Below, in pieces: positions 21,710-35,600 of a stretch of 64,000 nucleotides of DNA; position 1 is the first letter of the stretch, and each line of letters starts with the position of its first letter. The notes under the pieces are model-generated. The model had not been told where the DNA came from and made no database searches. It saw only the letters and a list, made by a program, of their open reading frames with translations. Source of the DNA: Lantana camara (lineage: Eukaryota; Streptophyta; Magnoliopsida; Lamiales; Verbenaceae); assembly GCA_037501455.1 (NCBI GenBank), contig CM074858.1:89564501-89628500 (forward strand). Direction: 5' to 3'. A program made the translations under genes and the position numbers.

Positions 21710-24700
21710 TCAAAGCCATTCTAAAGCTATTCTAAGTCCCATCTTCTAAAGATGACCTTGGAAAGCTTGTCGACTAAGGCGTTTAGTAAGTGGATCTGCC
21801 ACGTTCTCTGCTGATGTGGCCCTCTCAATTTGCACATCTCCTCTTTTGATAATATCACGGATTAGGTGATACTTCCTCATAATGTGTTTGGTCCGTTGGT
21901 GAGATCTTGGTTCTCTTGCTTGAGCAACCGCCCCAGTGTTGTCACAAAACACAGTTATGGGGTCTTTCATGCTAGGAACAACATTCAACTCTTGAATGAA
22001 GTTTCTAATCCAAACACCTTCCTTAGCTGCATCATTTGTAGCCAAGTATTAGGCCTCAGTGGTCGAATCTGCAGTGGTAGTTTGCTTGGAACTCTTCCAA
22101 CTCACTGCTCCGCCGTTTAGGCAGAAAATGTATCCTGATATTGACTTAAAATCATCTAAGTCTGATGCAAAGCTTGCATCGCAGTATCCTTCGATAGTAA
22201 GATCTTTTGACCCCCGTAAACTAAGAATAAACCTTTAGTACTCTTCAAGTACTTAAGAATATTCTTCACGGCAGCCCAGTGACCATCTCCAGGGTCAGAT
22301 TGGAAACGACTTGTTACACTAAGTGCATAAGCCACATCCAGTCGAGTACATAACATTGCATACATTATGCTACCTATTGCTGATGCATAAGGTGTATGAG
22401 TCATTCTTTCCTTCTCAAGGTTAGTCTTAGGATACATCTTCTTTGAAAGACATGTTCCTACACTCATAGGAAGGTTCTTAACCTTTGCTGACACCATATT
22501 GAATCTCTTCAATACTTTGTCAATGTACATCAACTGTGATAGTCCTATTAACCTTCTAGATCTATCTCTATAGATTTTGATTCCAAGGATATATGACGCA
22601 TCACCCAGATCTTTCATCTCGAATTGGTTCGATAACCATAACTTAGTCACTTTCATGCCATCCTTCGAATTCCCAATAGGAAGGAACTCATCAACATAAA
22701 GTACTAAGAATTGCACTGAGGTCTCCAATTCCTTTCTATACACACATGATTCATTCGAAATTTGAATGAAGTCAAATGCTTTGACTGATTCATCAAATCG
22801 AATATTCCAATTCCTAGAAGCCTGTTTTAATCCATAGATTGATCTTTGGAGTTTGCAAACCTTTTGCTCACTCCCACTGAATGTGAAACCTACAGGTTGC
22901 TCCATATAAATGTCTTTATCAATGTCACTATTGAGAAAGGCAGTTTTCACATCCATTTGCCGTATCTCATAGTCATAATACGCAGCAATGGCAAGCATGA
23001 TCCGAATAGACTTTTGCATTGCAACTGGCGAAAAGGTTTCATCAAAGTCCACGTCGGGTCTTTGAGTGAATCCTTTTGCAACCAGTCTTGCTTTGTAGGC
23101 TGCAATGCTTCCATCAACTCCAAGCTTTCTCTTAAAGATCCATTTGCAACCTATGGGTTTGACCCCATCAGGCAAATCTACCAAGGTCCAAACTTGGTTG
23201 GAGTTCATGGAATCCATTTCGGATTTCATAGCTTCTATCCACTGTTCAGAGTCAGAATCTGAAAGTGCCTCCTCATATGTTAAAGGATCATTATCCTTTT
23301 GAGAGATTTCATGGAAGAATCCATATCATCTCTCCGACTGTCTAGGAGTGCGTTCAGAACGCCTTAGAGGAGGATTTACGTGTGTATCGAAATTCGTGAT
23401 TGGTTGTTGTTGATCAGAAGGGGACGTTTCTTCAGTGGGTGGCATGGGGTCACTTTCTACTTCCTCTAATTCTATGATCTTGCCTTTCTTTTCTTTAAGG
23501 AACGGTTCCTCCAGAAAAGTGGCATTTCTGGAAATAAACACCTTTTGTTCAGATTGATCATAGAAGTAGTATCCTATGAATTCCTTAGGATAACCCACAA
23601 AGTAGCATAAGTTAGAACGAGATTCTAACTTATCTCCCACTGTCCTCTTCACGTAAGCAGGACAACCCCAAATTCTTAAGTAAGAATAACTAGGGATTTT
23701 ACCATGCCACATTTCATAGGGCGTTTTAGGGATTGACTTAGAAACTAGATTCAAAATCTTTGCTGCACTTTCTAGGGCATAACCCCAGAAAGAAGGTGGT
23801 AAGTCAGTGAAACTCATCATGGAACGAACCATATCAAGTAGAGTTCGATTCCTTCTCTCAGAAACTCCATTAAGCTGAGGAGTTCCCGGAGGAGTCCACT
23901 GAGAGATAATCCCATTATCTTTGAGATGATTAAGGAATTCATCACTAAGATACTCGCCTCCTCGATCAGATCGAAGTGCTTCGATCTTGTGACCAGTTTG
24001 GTTCTCAACCTCCTTTTGAAATTCTAAGAATTTCTCAAAAGCTTCAGATTTATACTTCATTAAGTATATATAACCATATCGACTAAAGTCGTCGGTAAAG
24101 GTTATGAAATACTGATGATTGTTTCTAGTGCTTTCACTAAGCTGTCAACAAACATCAGTATGGATCAAATCCAAGACCTTAGTGGCATGTTCCACAGTTC
24201 CTTTAAAAGGAACTTTGGAAATTTTTCCTTTGAGACAGGATTCGCAAGAAGTTAGCTCTTTGAGATCATTTTCAGAGAATGATCCTAAAGTGTTTATCTT
24301 GCTAATTCTGTTCTTGGAAATGTGTCCTAATCTAGCGTGCCATAAGGGAGCTAAAACTTTGTCATCTCTCTTACGTTTAGTTTCTCGTTGTATATTCATA
24401 ATATTGATATTCTGAGTTAGATAAAGTCCATTACTTAGAGTACCGATGTGAACGGAAGAGTTGTTCCGTTTGATAAAGTATTTACCATTCTTAATATAAG
24501 TTTCATAACCTTCACAATCTAAAATTGGAACTGAAATTATATTACGAATAATGCTCGGTACATAAAGGACTTTTTATAAGACTAACTCAAAACTACCTAA
24601 ATCTAATCTAATTGTGCCTAAAGCTCGAGCTTCAACGTTTGAGCCATCGCCGATCTTCAAGACACATTCTCCTTCTTTGAGTTGTTGGACTTCACTTAGC

Positions 24701-25607
24701 ATCTGTACATCATTACAGATATGAGTTCCACAACCGGTATCAAGTACCCAAGAACTAGAATTAATAGAAAGATTTATTTCAACGAGAAACATACCTTTCT
24801 TTAGAGTAGCCTTGTACTCTGGGCAATTTCTCCTCCAATGTCCCACTTTGCCACAATGGAAGCAAACATCCTCTTTCTGATCACGCTTCTTCTTTTGGGC
24901 CTTCTCCTTCGAAACGCCACCAGTGGGCCTAAGGGGTTTCTTCTTCTTCTTTTGGGCTTTCTTGCCCTTACCTTTAGAAGGCCCAGAAGAAGAAGATGGA
25001 GCATTCACCATCAAAACCTTATTGTCCTTCTTGATCGTGCTTTCAGCAGTCACAAGCTGACTAATCAGCTCAGCTACAGTAGCACCAGCATGATTCATAT
25101 TGGAGTTAAGGACAAATGGGTTGAATGATGGTGGGAGCGAGGCTAGCAACAAGTCCACTGAAAGCTCATCTTTCAGTGGCATGTCCATGGAAGCAAGTTT
25201 CTCAGTAAGGGCGAGAAACTTGAGTCCATAATCATGGACACTACAACCTTCCCTCATTCTCAAGTGGAACAATTCCTTTGAAGTGTTATACCTTGTAACA
25301 CGTTCATGAGGGTGGTAAAGTTGCTGTAAGTGGTCGTAAATCTCCCAAGCAAATTCCATGGCCTCATGTTGCCTTTGCAAGTCCGAAGACATGTTAGCCA
25401 ACATAAGGCAACGGGCTTGGAGATTATCATCCTTCCACTTCTGGATCGTTTCCCGCTCGGCCCGAGTGGGAGCCTCCCTTCGAAGAGAACATAAGTTCTC
25501 TTCTCAGAATCTAAAATGATTTTTAGATTCCTCAGCCAATCAGAATAGTTGGGAACAGTCAACTTGTTTGACTCGAGGATCGATACAAGAGGATTTTTGG
25601 TTGCCAT
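21710..25607 (-). pseudogene. Copia gag-pol, broken
   Basis: It starts at ATG 25607 (MATKNPLVSILE...). Gag contains a Lys-rich stretch and the zinc knuckle CFHCGKVGHWRRNC. Protease shows WVLDTGCGTHIC; the pre-integrase domain WHARLGHISKNR; integrase HTDVC, RSDRGGEY and GVSERRNRT; RT CKWIFKRKLG, QMDVKTAFLN and YVDE (22687-22698) in place of the canonical YVDD; RNase H FCDNTGAVA and ADPLTKRLS. Lesions: a gag frameshift near 25500; stops at about 24574, 24145-24147, 23326-23328, 22049-22051 (in TTEA*YLA) and 21746; and a frameshift in a G run near 22207. The YVDE change removes the second catalytic aspartate, which would be expected to cripple RT on its own. Confidence 0.92.
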
Positions 25608-25813
25608 TTCAAAACACTAAGAGAATCACAGAATCTACGACCTAAATGGTAAAACAGAGAACTAGTGAGCATGCTGAATTATAACGATATACAAAAGATA
25701 AGGACTTTAATCTAATGTAACTCCCACTGTTTTTCAAAGATCTAGAATTCCCAAAGATCTAAGAGGAAGACGTTTCCCAATGGGTACTAAGATCCTAGGC
25801 ATTTTACCTCGAA

Positions 25814-26133
25814 CCCACGACTCGCGGAAATTCTTAGTAAGAACCCCAGGTAGGTAAAACTTACCAATTCTAACACCTTTAGAACTCTTAGTAATTGTTT
25901 TTTGCATCACCTATCTTTCAATATGGACCCACGACTCGTGCGACATCCATATTTACTTAGACGTTAAGCTAGACCCATCAATCATAAGATCATGATCAAA
26001 ACTTAGTTCGAACGACCCACGACTCGCGGACATCGCTCTTACCAAAATTGACCACGAAATATTGACCATTTAAAATGATTAATTAGGTAACTAAGAACTA
26101 ATAAGCTCCACTAGTTATCCCACGACTCGCGGA
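25814..26133. repeat. Four spaced copies of CCCACGACTCGCGGA in the copia leader
   Basis: Copies lie at 25814-25828, 25928-25942 (variant CCCACGACTCGTGCGAC), 26016-26030 and 26119-26133, spaced 114, 88 and 103 bp. The sequence between them is not repeated. The core CGACTCG is nearly palindromic. Role unknown; RNA packaging or structure are guesses. Confidence 0.75.
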
Positions 26134-27259
26134 CAATAATTAGCTTCACTTACTAAACTTAAAACCTATTGATGGAATGCTAGGAATTTAATTCAAAATT
26201 TGCATCTCGAATTAAATACCTATTTGTTCGAAATTAGCTTAATATTTAATGGGAATTTTCGAATCAACCGGAGAGTTGTCCGGTTCGACCTCACCAACAT
26301 ATATGTTATCCAATTTTATTAGTCTTGATTAATGCAAGTACACTTAAATGCATTTCAAACAAGCACATAAACAGATAACATGTCCTAGCATGATACTAAC
26401 ATGTAATGATCATGGGTTCTACCTATCTTATGCGTGATATGTGGGAGCCACTCCACAATCACAAGTTCTAACATACATGCCACATAAACAGTTTAAATCA
26501 CATAAGGGAAAGCGGCAACAAAATACGAGCCCTATCTCTATTACATTTTTCAATTGAGATTCCCCTCCCTAACATTTTGAGGGGTCTTCACTTATGGTCT
26601 CCTTCTTATTGAATGTGGTCCATCTTACTCCATGGGTGCATTGTCTCCAAAATGAAAATAAAACCTCACCACCTATCTCTACTCTCAAATTACAATAAAA
26701 AGAAAAAGACATAAAGTAATAAGGCTCAATCTTCATATTGGCCTTAGACAATTACACGGGGCATACCCCGGCCTCAAAACAGTAATATGGAAAGCCACAT
26801 AATAAATCACATAACAGTACGCACATAAGTGAGGCTCCAACCTCAATTGAAAAACGCAACTATAGGGCTCCAACCCCAATTTAAACCATCCATGTGCATA
26901 AATTAAAACCATACATAAGTCTAAACCCATGATCACCTAACATGCTTTTGCGAGAATTTAAATTTACCCAATAAATTAAAATTCCCGTTTCAAGTCTTAA
27001 TGACTTAAAACACGACTTGATGCGAGTCTTATTTATAAAAGTTTTCAATAAATCCCAAATTAACAAAACAAATAAAATTCCAATTAATTTCTGAAAATTA
27101 ATAATTTTATTAAAGATGTATTTTCCCAAAATATAAACCGTTTCTATTTCTCAAAAAATCCCAATTTTAAGTTTTATTCAAAATTAAAATAATTATTCAA
27201 AAATAAAATTCTAAAATTAAAAATAAAAATTGGGACTGGATTGCACGAAATACGAAAAC

Positions 27260-27540
27260 ACGGATTATGGAAAAATGGGGCCCGTGCACGAAAAGGGCTG
27301 CACGTCGCAGGCGTGCGCGCGCTGGGCCCTTCTCGGTAGGATGGCGGGCGGCCTGGGCGAGCAATCCCACACGCCTTGCGGGATTCTCGCCCAACCTGGG
27401 CGGATGGTGTCGGCAGCCCTGGGCTAGGCGCGCCCGGAATTCCTCCCGCGCGGTTGCGGGAGGGAGTAGGCGCACGGCCTGCGCACGCCTAGGACAGGCG
27501 GGCGGCGAAGCGCGAAGCCCGTGTGCGGGATTTCACGTGT
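27260..27540. other. GC-rich block in copia leader
   Basis: A block of about 280 bp rich in CGCGC, GGGCGG and GCGGGA words, flanked by AT-rich sequence. It includes short inverted words such as GCGGG/CCCGC and TGCGGGATT, so it could fold as RNA. No coding homology recognised. Confidence 0.6.
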
Positions 27541-27810
27541 TCGTAATCCAGGCTTTTCGTTTCGTGTTTTCGTTCAAAAGCAAAACCAATCCAAGAAATC
27601 CAAAAACAGTTTATACAGTTTCAAATCTAAAATAGTTTTTCAAAAAATTAAATTTTGCAAAAACCAATTTTCAGAAACTTTCAGGAAAAAAAAATACAGT
27701 TTCCTAATTCAGTCTTTCTAAAACAATTACAAATACTCAATCGCATCAAGCCTAAGAATTTCTACCAAAATCAGTATAATTGAGACGAATCAGAAACACG
27801 ATTAACGAGG

Positions 27811-27824
27811 TGGCTCTGATACTA
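27811..27824 (-). other. Primer binding site (initiator tRNA-Met), copia element
   Basis: The minus strand reads TAGTATCAGAGCCA, two bases inside the 5' LTR. It matches the complement of initiator tRNA-Met except at the second base (TGGTATCAGAGCCA expected). Confidence 0.8.
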
Positions 27825-27826
27825 CT

Positions 27827-29592
27827 TGTTGGAAAACACGAATCAGAAAGCAGCGGAAATTTAAAATTTTTCCAACAAAAGAATCTAGGACTTGCAATCG
27901 TGTAACCAAATTCGTAGGGATTAGAAACTTACTTTCTTAATTAACTTTCTTGAAGCGTTTCAAGCCACCCAAGAACGCTCTTCTCGCGGCTTGATCCCCT
28001 CTCCTTGGTAAAACTCGAATCTTCAAACTTCTAACTTGAAGCTCTCTAGAGATAGTCCACCAACTTGACTACAATCTAACTAGTAAGGATGCTAGTTCTC
28101 TAGTTAGTGTTTAGGCTTAACCTAAGGTTTTGTTTAACTTGGAGAAAGGATGGTGTTCAACAAATGAACCAAAAGAATTCCCGATTAGCTCTAAGGGGAG
28201 CTCGAGCTCCCCTATATATAGGAAGGGGAGGACCGAAAATCCTAGTCCTTATGGGCTAAGGATTTTGGTCCCTCTCTCCTATTACTTGATCAACAAGTAA
28301 TTTTGACTTTGACTTTGAATTCAAATTCAAATCAACTTTCAAGAGAGCTAAAATATCCAAACTATTTTTGGATAATTTTATACTTTATTTATTTAAAATA
28401 AATAACTTATTTTATCTAATTAATTAATTAACTAGATTATTTTTCTCCAAAATAAGACTTTCTTTTTAATTCAAAATGAAACCAAAGTCTATTAAATAAT
28501 TAACACATTAATTATTTAATCACCAAATAAATATTCACGCACATGCACACGTGTCCATGAAGGACACGTGTCACGCACGTGACCTACACGTGTGGTTTCA
28601 CACGTGTGGAACCCTTTGGCCCGATTAACTCGTTTAATCATTTTAAAGCCTCAACTCATGTAACCAAGTTGTTGTGTGTGACCCTCTAGGTTCTCAATTC
28701 AATTAGCAGTGAACCTACTTATTTAATTCACTAATTAATTAATCAGTCCACAGATTAAAAAACCATAGTCTAGCAACAGGTGTTTAACCCCTAGCTGAAT
28801 TGGAATGTCTCGATTCGACAGAACCTTTAAGTCATTGATTCATGTGAGATACAATCCTCCTACTTACTATCTCTCAACCAAGATCTAGGGTAAGGGAATA
28901 ATCAGAACCCTAATAATCTGGTCTTAAAGCTAAGTGCATTTCATATCCATTTGATCTCAATCCAAGAAACCCTTTTCTTGATGTCTTGATCTACTGCCTT
29001 GGCCAAGGACTCCATATGGCATATGAATGACTTACACAATAAGAGATCACCTTGCAAATACAAGTGTAGGTCCTTTCTTGATTCTCATTCACTTTCATAA
29101 ATCACTTGTACAGCCCCAGTATAAGCCTTGAATCAGTTGTCTAAGGCGACACCCTTTAAAGCTTATACCTAAGACTACAGAGTTAACTCATAAAGTGACA
29201 AGGAACCTCAAGTCTAAGGATCAATTAATCACATCAATGACTCGTGAGATATTTCCTAATCTGGAAGTTTCCATTTCCTAAAATAGAAACTTCCATTCCC
29301 ATTTAGGAATCTTCTCACACGGGGCACCTCAGTGAACTTACTTATTAAAGTAAGCACCCTCATGTATCACGCACGTATCAACCATACACTTTGCACCTTC
29401 ATGAAACAAGGTGGTCCTTCTTAAGGGCGTGATCCCACAAGCAAGCCTTAGTGGAGTCAGGTTGACACTCCCACTGTCTGTAGGACTCATCAGCTTGGAG
29501 CATTTTGCTAATCATGACTTATAAGATATAGGGCTCGTTTCATGAACCATTTCACCTAAATGGTAGAGTCCTAAAGTCATCAGGATTAGGGG
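27827..29592 (-). repeat. 5' LTR of the copia element, first segment
   Basis: This matches 19771 onwards and is interrupted at 29593 by Tekay copy 2. It has lost one arm of the TTAATTAATT dyad near 28420 and carries a small CACGTGTGG duplication near 28590. The remainder is at 40326-40486. Confidence 0.95.
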
Positions 29593-32591
29593 TGTAACGC
29601 CCGAGCGCGAGACGTCACATCCCCCGCACCATGACCCGACCCGTATATGATATGGATTTCCATACACGTGCCAAATCATAGCGAACGGAGACATACACAC
29701 TCGCTAAGCTAGGCGGGACTAACCTATCATTTAAACCCCAACAACAACCACAACAACAATCAGAGTAACAGAAAAACGGAAGCAATAATTCATATACCAT
29801 ATACTGAGCTATATGCTCTAGATACCAACATGTATTCCATATATTGAGCTATATGCTCTAGGTACCACCATATAAGTTCGAGTAAGCTCAGTAATTCTAA
29901 TACGACCCTGTACGCTCGGAATACATATACAATAACCAAAAAGATCATAAAAAGTAAGCGTATGAGTGTAAAGAAAGAAAGGCTAGACACTATGCAAGAC
30001 TCTCTCAGACTTGTATCCCGCCTAGCATCCCTTCCTGCAAAAAGAAACTGAAACAACTCCGGGTTCAGTCTTTGACAGACTGGTGGGTATAAAAACAGGC
30101 ATAATATCATAATATGGCGGAATTTAAACACATACATGCAAGCTATAATCCTTATTCGAGGTTTAGAAGCATTTTTCCCAAGTGGGAAAATAAAATACAA
30201 CGAATAGGATTATAACAATTCATTTCATTCATTAGGTCGTTTGTAGCCCGGCGAGGGGGCGTGCATTATCTCCAACCAACACCTCGTGTAATTCGTTAAT
30301 CATTCATTCATTCATTCGTTCATGCATTCATTCTTTCGTGCACATTCATTAGATCATTCATTCGATCATTCATATACTCCTTCTTCCTCCGGTTAGGGAT
30401 GGGTTTGCAAGGCCCGAACCCTCATTCATTGGTGCTAGAGGGGTACATGAATCCCCAAAAGCGCGGGTCCCCCTTCTTTCACTAATCTCCTAGTGAAGTC
30501 TAGGTTACCGAAATTGATGGAACTAGTATATGTGTATTCCCGTCAGCCCAAGCTTCCCCGGTTCACCAATGCACTAAGTCCCAGGCCCCCATTCATTGTG
30601 AACATTCATTTCTCGCCAAAACTTTTGGTAGGATATTCAAATTAAAGGCTTAACATTGAAAACATTGATTCGTTGGAAAACTCGATATAGATATATATAT
30701 CTTTGGCCAAAATCTTGCACATTGGGTATATTGGGGTCATATCTTTAACTAATAGAAGAAAAACCCACCTGGTAGACCAAAGAGCTCGACAAAGCCCTCA
30801 TTGCTCAACCCCGTCTCCCACTGGGTCAATATCTGTGTGACAAAGGTAGTGTGAGACTCAATTATGACCACATTTGACGCTCGACAATGAAATGACATGC
30901 TATGGAATGCTTGAAACATAAGAGCATGTCCAATTATGATCATGAAAACCGTGGAATTCAATTAAACAGGTAATTCACCAAGTTTCATTCAATATACGGT
31001 AAAACCGTATTCATTCCCGTTCATAGCGTTCATAGCTTTCATACTTTTCATTCTTGCATTCATATAGTCCTTGAGGTCATATATCAATCATAATTCAAAG
31101 TATAAATGAATTCACGTTGCATATAATTCACGAATACGAACCGTAAACGCAATACAAGCAATAAAAGAGTTCCCCCAAAGCTGCCATTTCAAATGACACG
31201 GCCGTGTTGAGTTTTCAAAGGAAATGGACACAGCCGTGTCCGAGGTTTAAAAATCAAATTTTCCAAGTCGAGGGCTTGACACGGTCTTGTTGAGTTTTCA
31301 AAGCATTTGGACACGGCCGTGTCCGATTTTCTGAAAATAATTTTCCAAAGTCGAGAGCCCAACACGGCCGTGTCCATTTTCAGTTCAAAGCTGACACGGT
31401 CGTGTCAGATCGTCGTCTTCAAAGGGAAAATAGAGCAAAAGCTCTGTTTCGTGAGGGAAAAGCTTTGGAGAAGCAGGGCAGCAACAAGGAAGCTCTTAGG
31501 TACACTTAGACACGAATTCAATCCATATAATTCATATATAACATGTAACCCAAGCTAGAACACAAGAATACATGCTCAAAATTAGCCAAATCATCATCAA
31601 TTCTCATGATCATCAAACTTGGAGCTTCAAGCTCCTTCAATGGCAATTCATGCTATAATCCACCAACATGAAATTTAAAGATATAGCAATGGTAAGGAAG
31701 CTTCAAGCAACAATTTCCATGCATCAACTCTCACTTTAAACCATCAAAATCCCAAATTCAAGATCAAGCCCCAATTCATGCTCATATTCAAACAACATGA
31801 ATCTTTCACTCATACCAAGATATCCATAGATGAAAATATAGAGAAGGAGATGAAGAATACAAATCATCAATTACCTTGAAAAGAGATGGAGGATTGATTG
31901 ATCTTGAGCTCAAAGTTTGGTTGATCAAAAGGAGGGTTTCTTGGAGCTTTTCCCTTGTCTCTTGAGATGAAGAATTGATCGATCAAAAAATGGAAGCACA
32001 AGGAAGCAAATGCTGATATTTAGTAAGGAAACGGGTAGGATACGGGTCGGTCCAAGTCCGGTTTATTTAAGAAACGGTTCAAATAAGTTATAAAGTCGAG
32101 GCTATAGAAAGGTTTGTTGTCGAAGGTTCAAACAATATCGAAAAGATACAAGGTCAAGTTTAAAGGATAGGCATCGTCGAAAAAAGTTCAACGCCGTTTA
32201 CGGATCTTGGTTTCGAGGTCCGGAGCTCAAGATATCCCGAAAACCGTTCAGGGTTGCCTATTATACAAATAGGTCCTTAAACTTTCAAAAAGTGGCAATT
32301 AAGCCCAAACTCAATTTCCAATTGAGTCCAAAACATTCAAATAAGTTACAATCAAGCCCACGGATTACACGAAACACGTAATTCCATTTAATTAACACCG
32401 AATTCATGAAATTCACATTCTCACAGTTTCATTCATATATTCATAGCTCACATTGACATTCATATGGAATTTAAACAAATAAATCAAATTAGAAACGAAT
32501 TCAATTAATAATTCAAAATATAAAGTCATATAATTAAATGTAAATGCGCACGTAACACTTACCTGCACGTGTGAAAGCACGGGGCGTTACA
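29593..32591 (-). repeat. 3' LTR of Tekay copy 2
   Basis: TGTAACGCCC...GGGGCGTTACA. It contains the palindrome array (31195-31407), the CAGTCT/AGACTG hairpin (30066-30082), a candidate splice acceptor TTTTTGCAG ending at 30035 and a candidate donor TCAAG|GTAATTG at 31875/31874 (sense minus). Confidence 0.95.
31195..31407. repeat. Palindrome array in Tekay copy 2 LTR
   Basis: Cores start at 31196, 31228, 31279, 31311, 31362 and 31394: 32, 51, 32, 51, 32 bp. Three cores carry single or double substitutions (ACACAGCCGTGT, ACACGGTCTTGT, ACACGGTCGTGT). Sequence between the cores differs from copy 1 and contains indels, but the spacing is preserved. Confidence 0.85.
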
Positions 32592-32608
32592 ACCTCTCCC
32601 CCTTAAAG
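32592..32608 (-). other. Polypurine tract of Tekay copy 2
   Basis: The minus strand reads TAAGGGGGAGAGGT directly before the 3' LTR. Confidence 0.8.
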
Positions 32609-32625
32609 AGAATCCGTCCTCGGAT

Positions 32626-35600
32626 TCATTGCTCGGTTGGAAACAATTCGGGGTAGAACTTCTTCATTTTCTCTTCCGTTTCCCACGTGGCTTCTTCCGT
32701 CTTATCACTTCGCCACAACACTTTCACCAAGGGAAACCGTCTGTTTCGAAGTTCTTGAAATTTTCGATCCAGAATCTTAACTGGTTTCTGAACGAAAGTG
32801 AGATTCGGTTCAAGCTCAACCTCTTCAACCGGTAGTACCACTGATTCATCGGGATAGTATTTCCGAAGTTGTGACACATGGAAAACATTGTGGATACCCG
32901 TTAAACTTGGAGGTAAATCCAATCTGTAGGCTGTATGTCTGATTCTCTCCAAAATCTCATAAGGTCCCAAATATTGGGGATTCAGCTTTCCTCCCTTTCC
33001 AATTCGGGTGAATCCTTTTCGAGGTGAGGCTTTCAAGAACACTCTATCCCCAACTTCGAACTTAAGATCTTTCCTTCGTTTATCTGCATAACTCTTCTGT
33101 CGATCTTGAGCTGCTTTCATTCTTTGCCTAATAATTTGAACCTTTTCGATAGCATCCTGAATAGCCTTGGAAGGTTTTTCTTTCTTCTCCCCTCGTTTCA
33201 CACCTTCCTGCTTGCTCCACTTCCATTCTTCTAAATCGAAAAACAACGGGGATCGACATTTTCTTCCATAAAGAAACTCATACGGTGCCATTTCTATTGA
33301 AGCTTGATAACTGTTATTGTAAGCAAACTCAATCAAGGGCAATTGTTCGGTCCACGAACTCGAGAAATCCAACGCACACGCCCTTAACATATCCTCAAGA
33401 TATCTGATTAACCTTTCAGATTGCCCGTCCGTCTGTGGATGAAAAGTTGTACTGAACTGAAGCTTAGTCCCCAAACACTTCTGTAATTCTTGCCAAAATC
33501 TAGAAGTGAATCTCGGATCCCTGTCTGAAACAATACTAACTGGCACTCCATGTAACCGAACAATCTCATCACAATACCTCTTAGCCAACTTACCTATCTT
33601 ATCTGACATCCGAACTGCAAGAAAATGGGTTGACTTGGTCAATCTGTCCACAATACCCAAATTCCATCGAATCCACCCTTAACTTTAGGTAAACCCGATA
33701 CAAAATCTATTGCTATCTGTTCCCATTTCCATTCGGGAATAGGTAGTGGCTGTAATAATCCTGACGGGTTCTGATGCTCAGCTTTCACTAACTGACAAGT
33801 CAGACACTACTTCACATAATTGACCACATCTCTCTTCAGCCCGTTCCACCAATAATACTGTTTCAAGTCCCGATACATCTTGTTTCCACCAGGATGTACC
33901 GAATAAGCAGTTTTATGAGCTTCATCCAAAATAACTCTTCTTAACTCCATTGGAACTACCACTCTGTTCTTAAACCGAAATATTCCCGTGTCATCGAATC
34001 CAAACGGACACTCGGAGTCTGATCGAGCCTTTTCAATCAACTTCTGAATCTCAATATATGTCCGTTGTGCCTCAAATATTTGTTGCCTTAACTCTGGTCG
34101 TACTGAGATGTTACCAATACGAGCCTTTATCTTAACCAACTCCATTGGTTGTCCAATATTTACCTTCAAACTGGATACACTAGCCTTCCTGCTCAATGCA
34201 TCCGCGACCACGTTAGCCTTACCAAGGTGATACTTAATCACACAATCATAATCCTCGAAAGTTTCCATCCAACGACGCTGTCTCCTGTTCAAATCCTTCT
34301 GAGAAAATAAGTACTGTAGGCTCTTATGATCGGTAAAAATCTCAAAAGAGGTTCCATACAAATAATGTCTCCACTTCCCTAAGGCAAAAATCACCGCGGC
34401 AAGTTCAAGGTCGTGAGTGGGATAATTTTTCTCATGCTCTTTCAATTTCCTAGAGGCATAAGCAATTACTCTCCCATTTTGCATCAAAACACAACCTAAG
34501 CCTTCATGAGAAGCATCAGTATACACCACAAACCCTTCAATACCGTCCGGAAGGCCTAGCAACGGTGCAGAAGTTAACTTATCTTTCAAGAGCTGAAAAC
34601 TAGCTTCACACTTCTCATCCCATTTAAACTGAACCTCTTTCTTGGTTAATCGGGTCAATGGAGCCGCAATCTTAGAGAAGTCTTTAACAAATCTTCGATA
34701 ATAACAGGCTAAACCCAAGAAACTTTGAATCTCGGAGACATTCTTAGGACACTGCCACTGAGAAACTGTCTCTACTTTCGCAGGATCTACATCCAAGTCT
34801 TTGCCCGAAATAATATGACCCAAGAAACTTACCCTGTCAATCCAAAACTCACATTTACTGAACTTGGCATAAAGCTGGTTATCTCTTAAAGTCTCCAACA
34901 CCAATCTCAAATGACGAGCGTGATCCTCTTCCGATCTTGAGTATACTAGAATATCATCAATGAAGATCACAACAAACTTATCGAGGTAGGGCCAAAAAAT
35001 CTGATGCATCATGTCCATAAAAGCTACCGGCACGTTGGTTAACCTAAATGGCATCACCACAAATTCATAATGTCCATACCGGGTATTAAATCCTGTCTTA
35101 GGAATATCTTCTTCCTTAATCTTTAACTGATAATATCCTTGCCTTAAATCGAGCTTGGAAAACACCCTTGACCCTTGTAGCATGTCAAATAAATCTTCTA
35201 TATTAGGCAAAGGATATTTATTCTTTACAGTCATCCGATTCAACTCCCGGTAGTCAATGCACATTCTCAGAGTTCCATCTTTCTTCTTGACAAAGAGAAC
35301 TGGCGCGCCCCACGGTGACGAACTCGGTCTAATATATCCATTCTTGAGGAGATCTTCCAACTGAACTTTTAACTCTTGTAACTCTGCCGGTGCCATTCGG
35401 TAAGGAGTCTTAGAATAAGGTTCAGATCCCGGATATAAATCTATTACAAATTCAATCTCTCTATCCGGAGGTAAAGAACCTAAAACTTCGGGAAACACCT
35501 CAAGATATTCCTTCACCACTTCTGTTTCTTCAAGTTTCGCCTGATCTTTTGGCTTATTCAAGATATAGGCGATATACCCCGTAGCTCCATTCCTTATCAA

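Larger units (their letters stand above)
25608..27810 (-). other. Copia 5' leader (non-coding) with repeated motif and GC-rich block
   Basis: These 2.2 kb between primer site and gag contain no recognisable coding sequence. Two things stand out: four copies of CCCACGACTCGCGGA or close variants (25814, 25928, 26016, 26119), and an isolated GC-rich block (about 27260-27540) in otherwise AT-rich DNA. Short open frames in the GC block are composition artefacts. Confidence 0.7.

Noticed and set aside
27197..27635. Open frames in both directions across the GC-rich leader block
   Set aside because: They arise from base composition; no domain is recognisable and the frames overlap on opposite strands.
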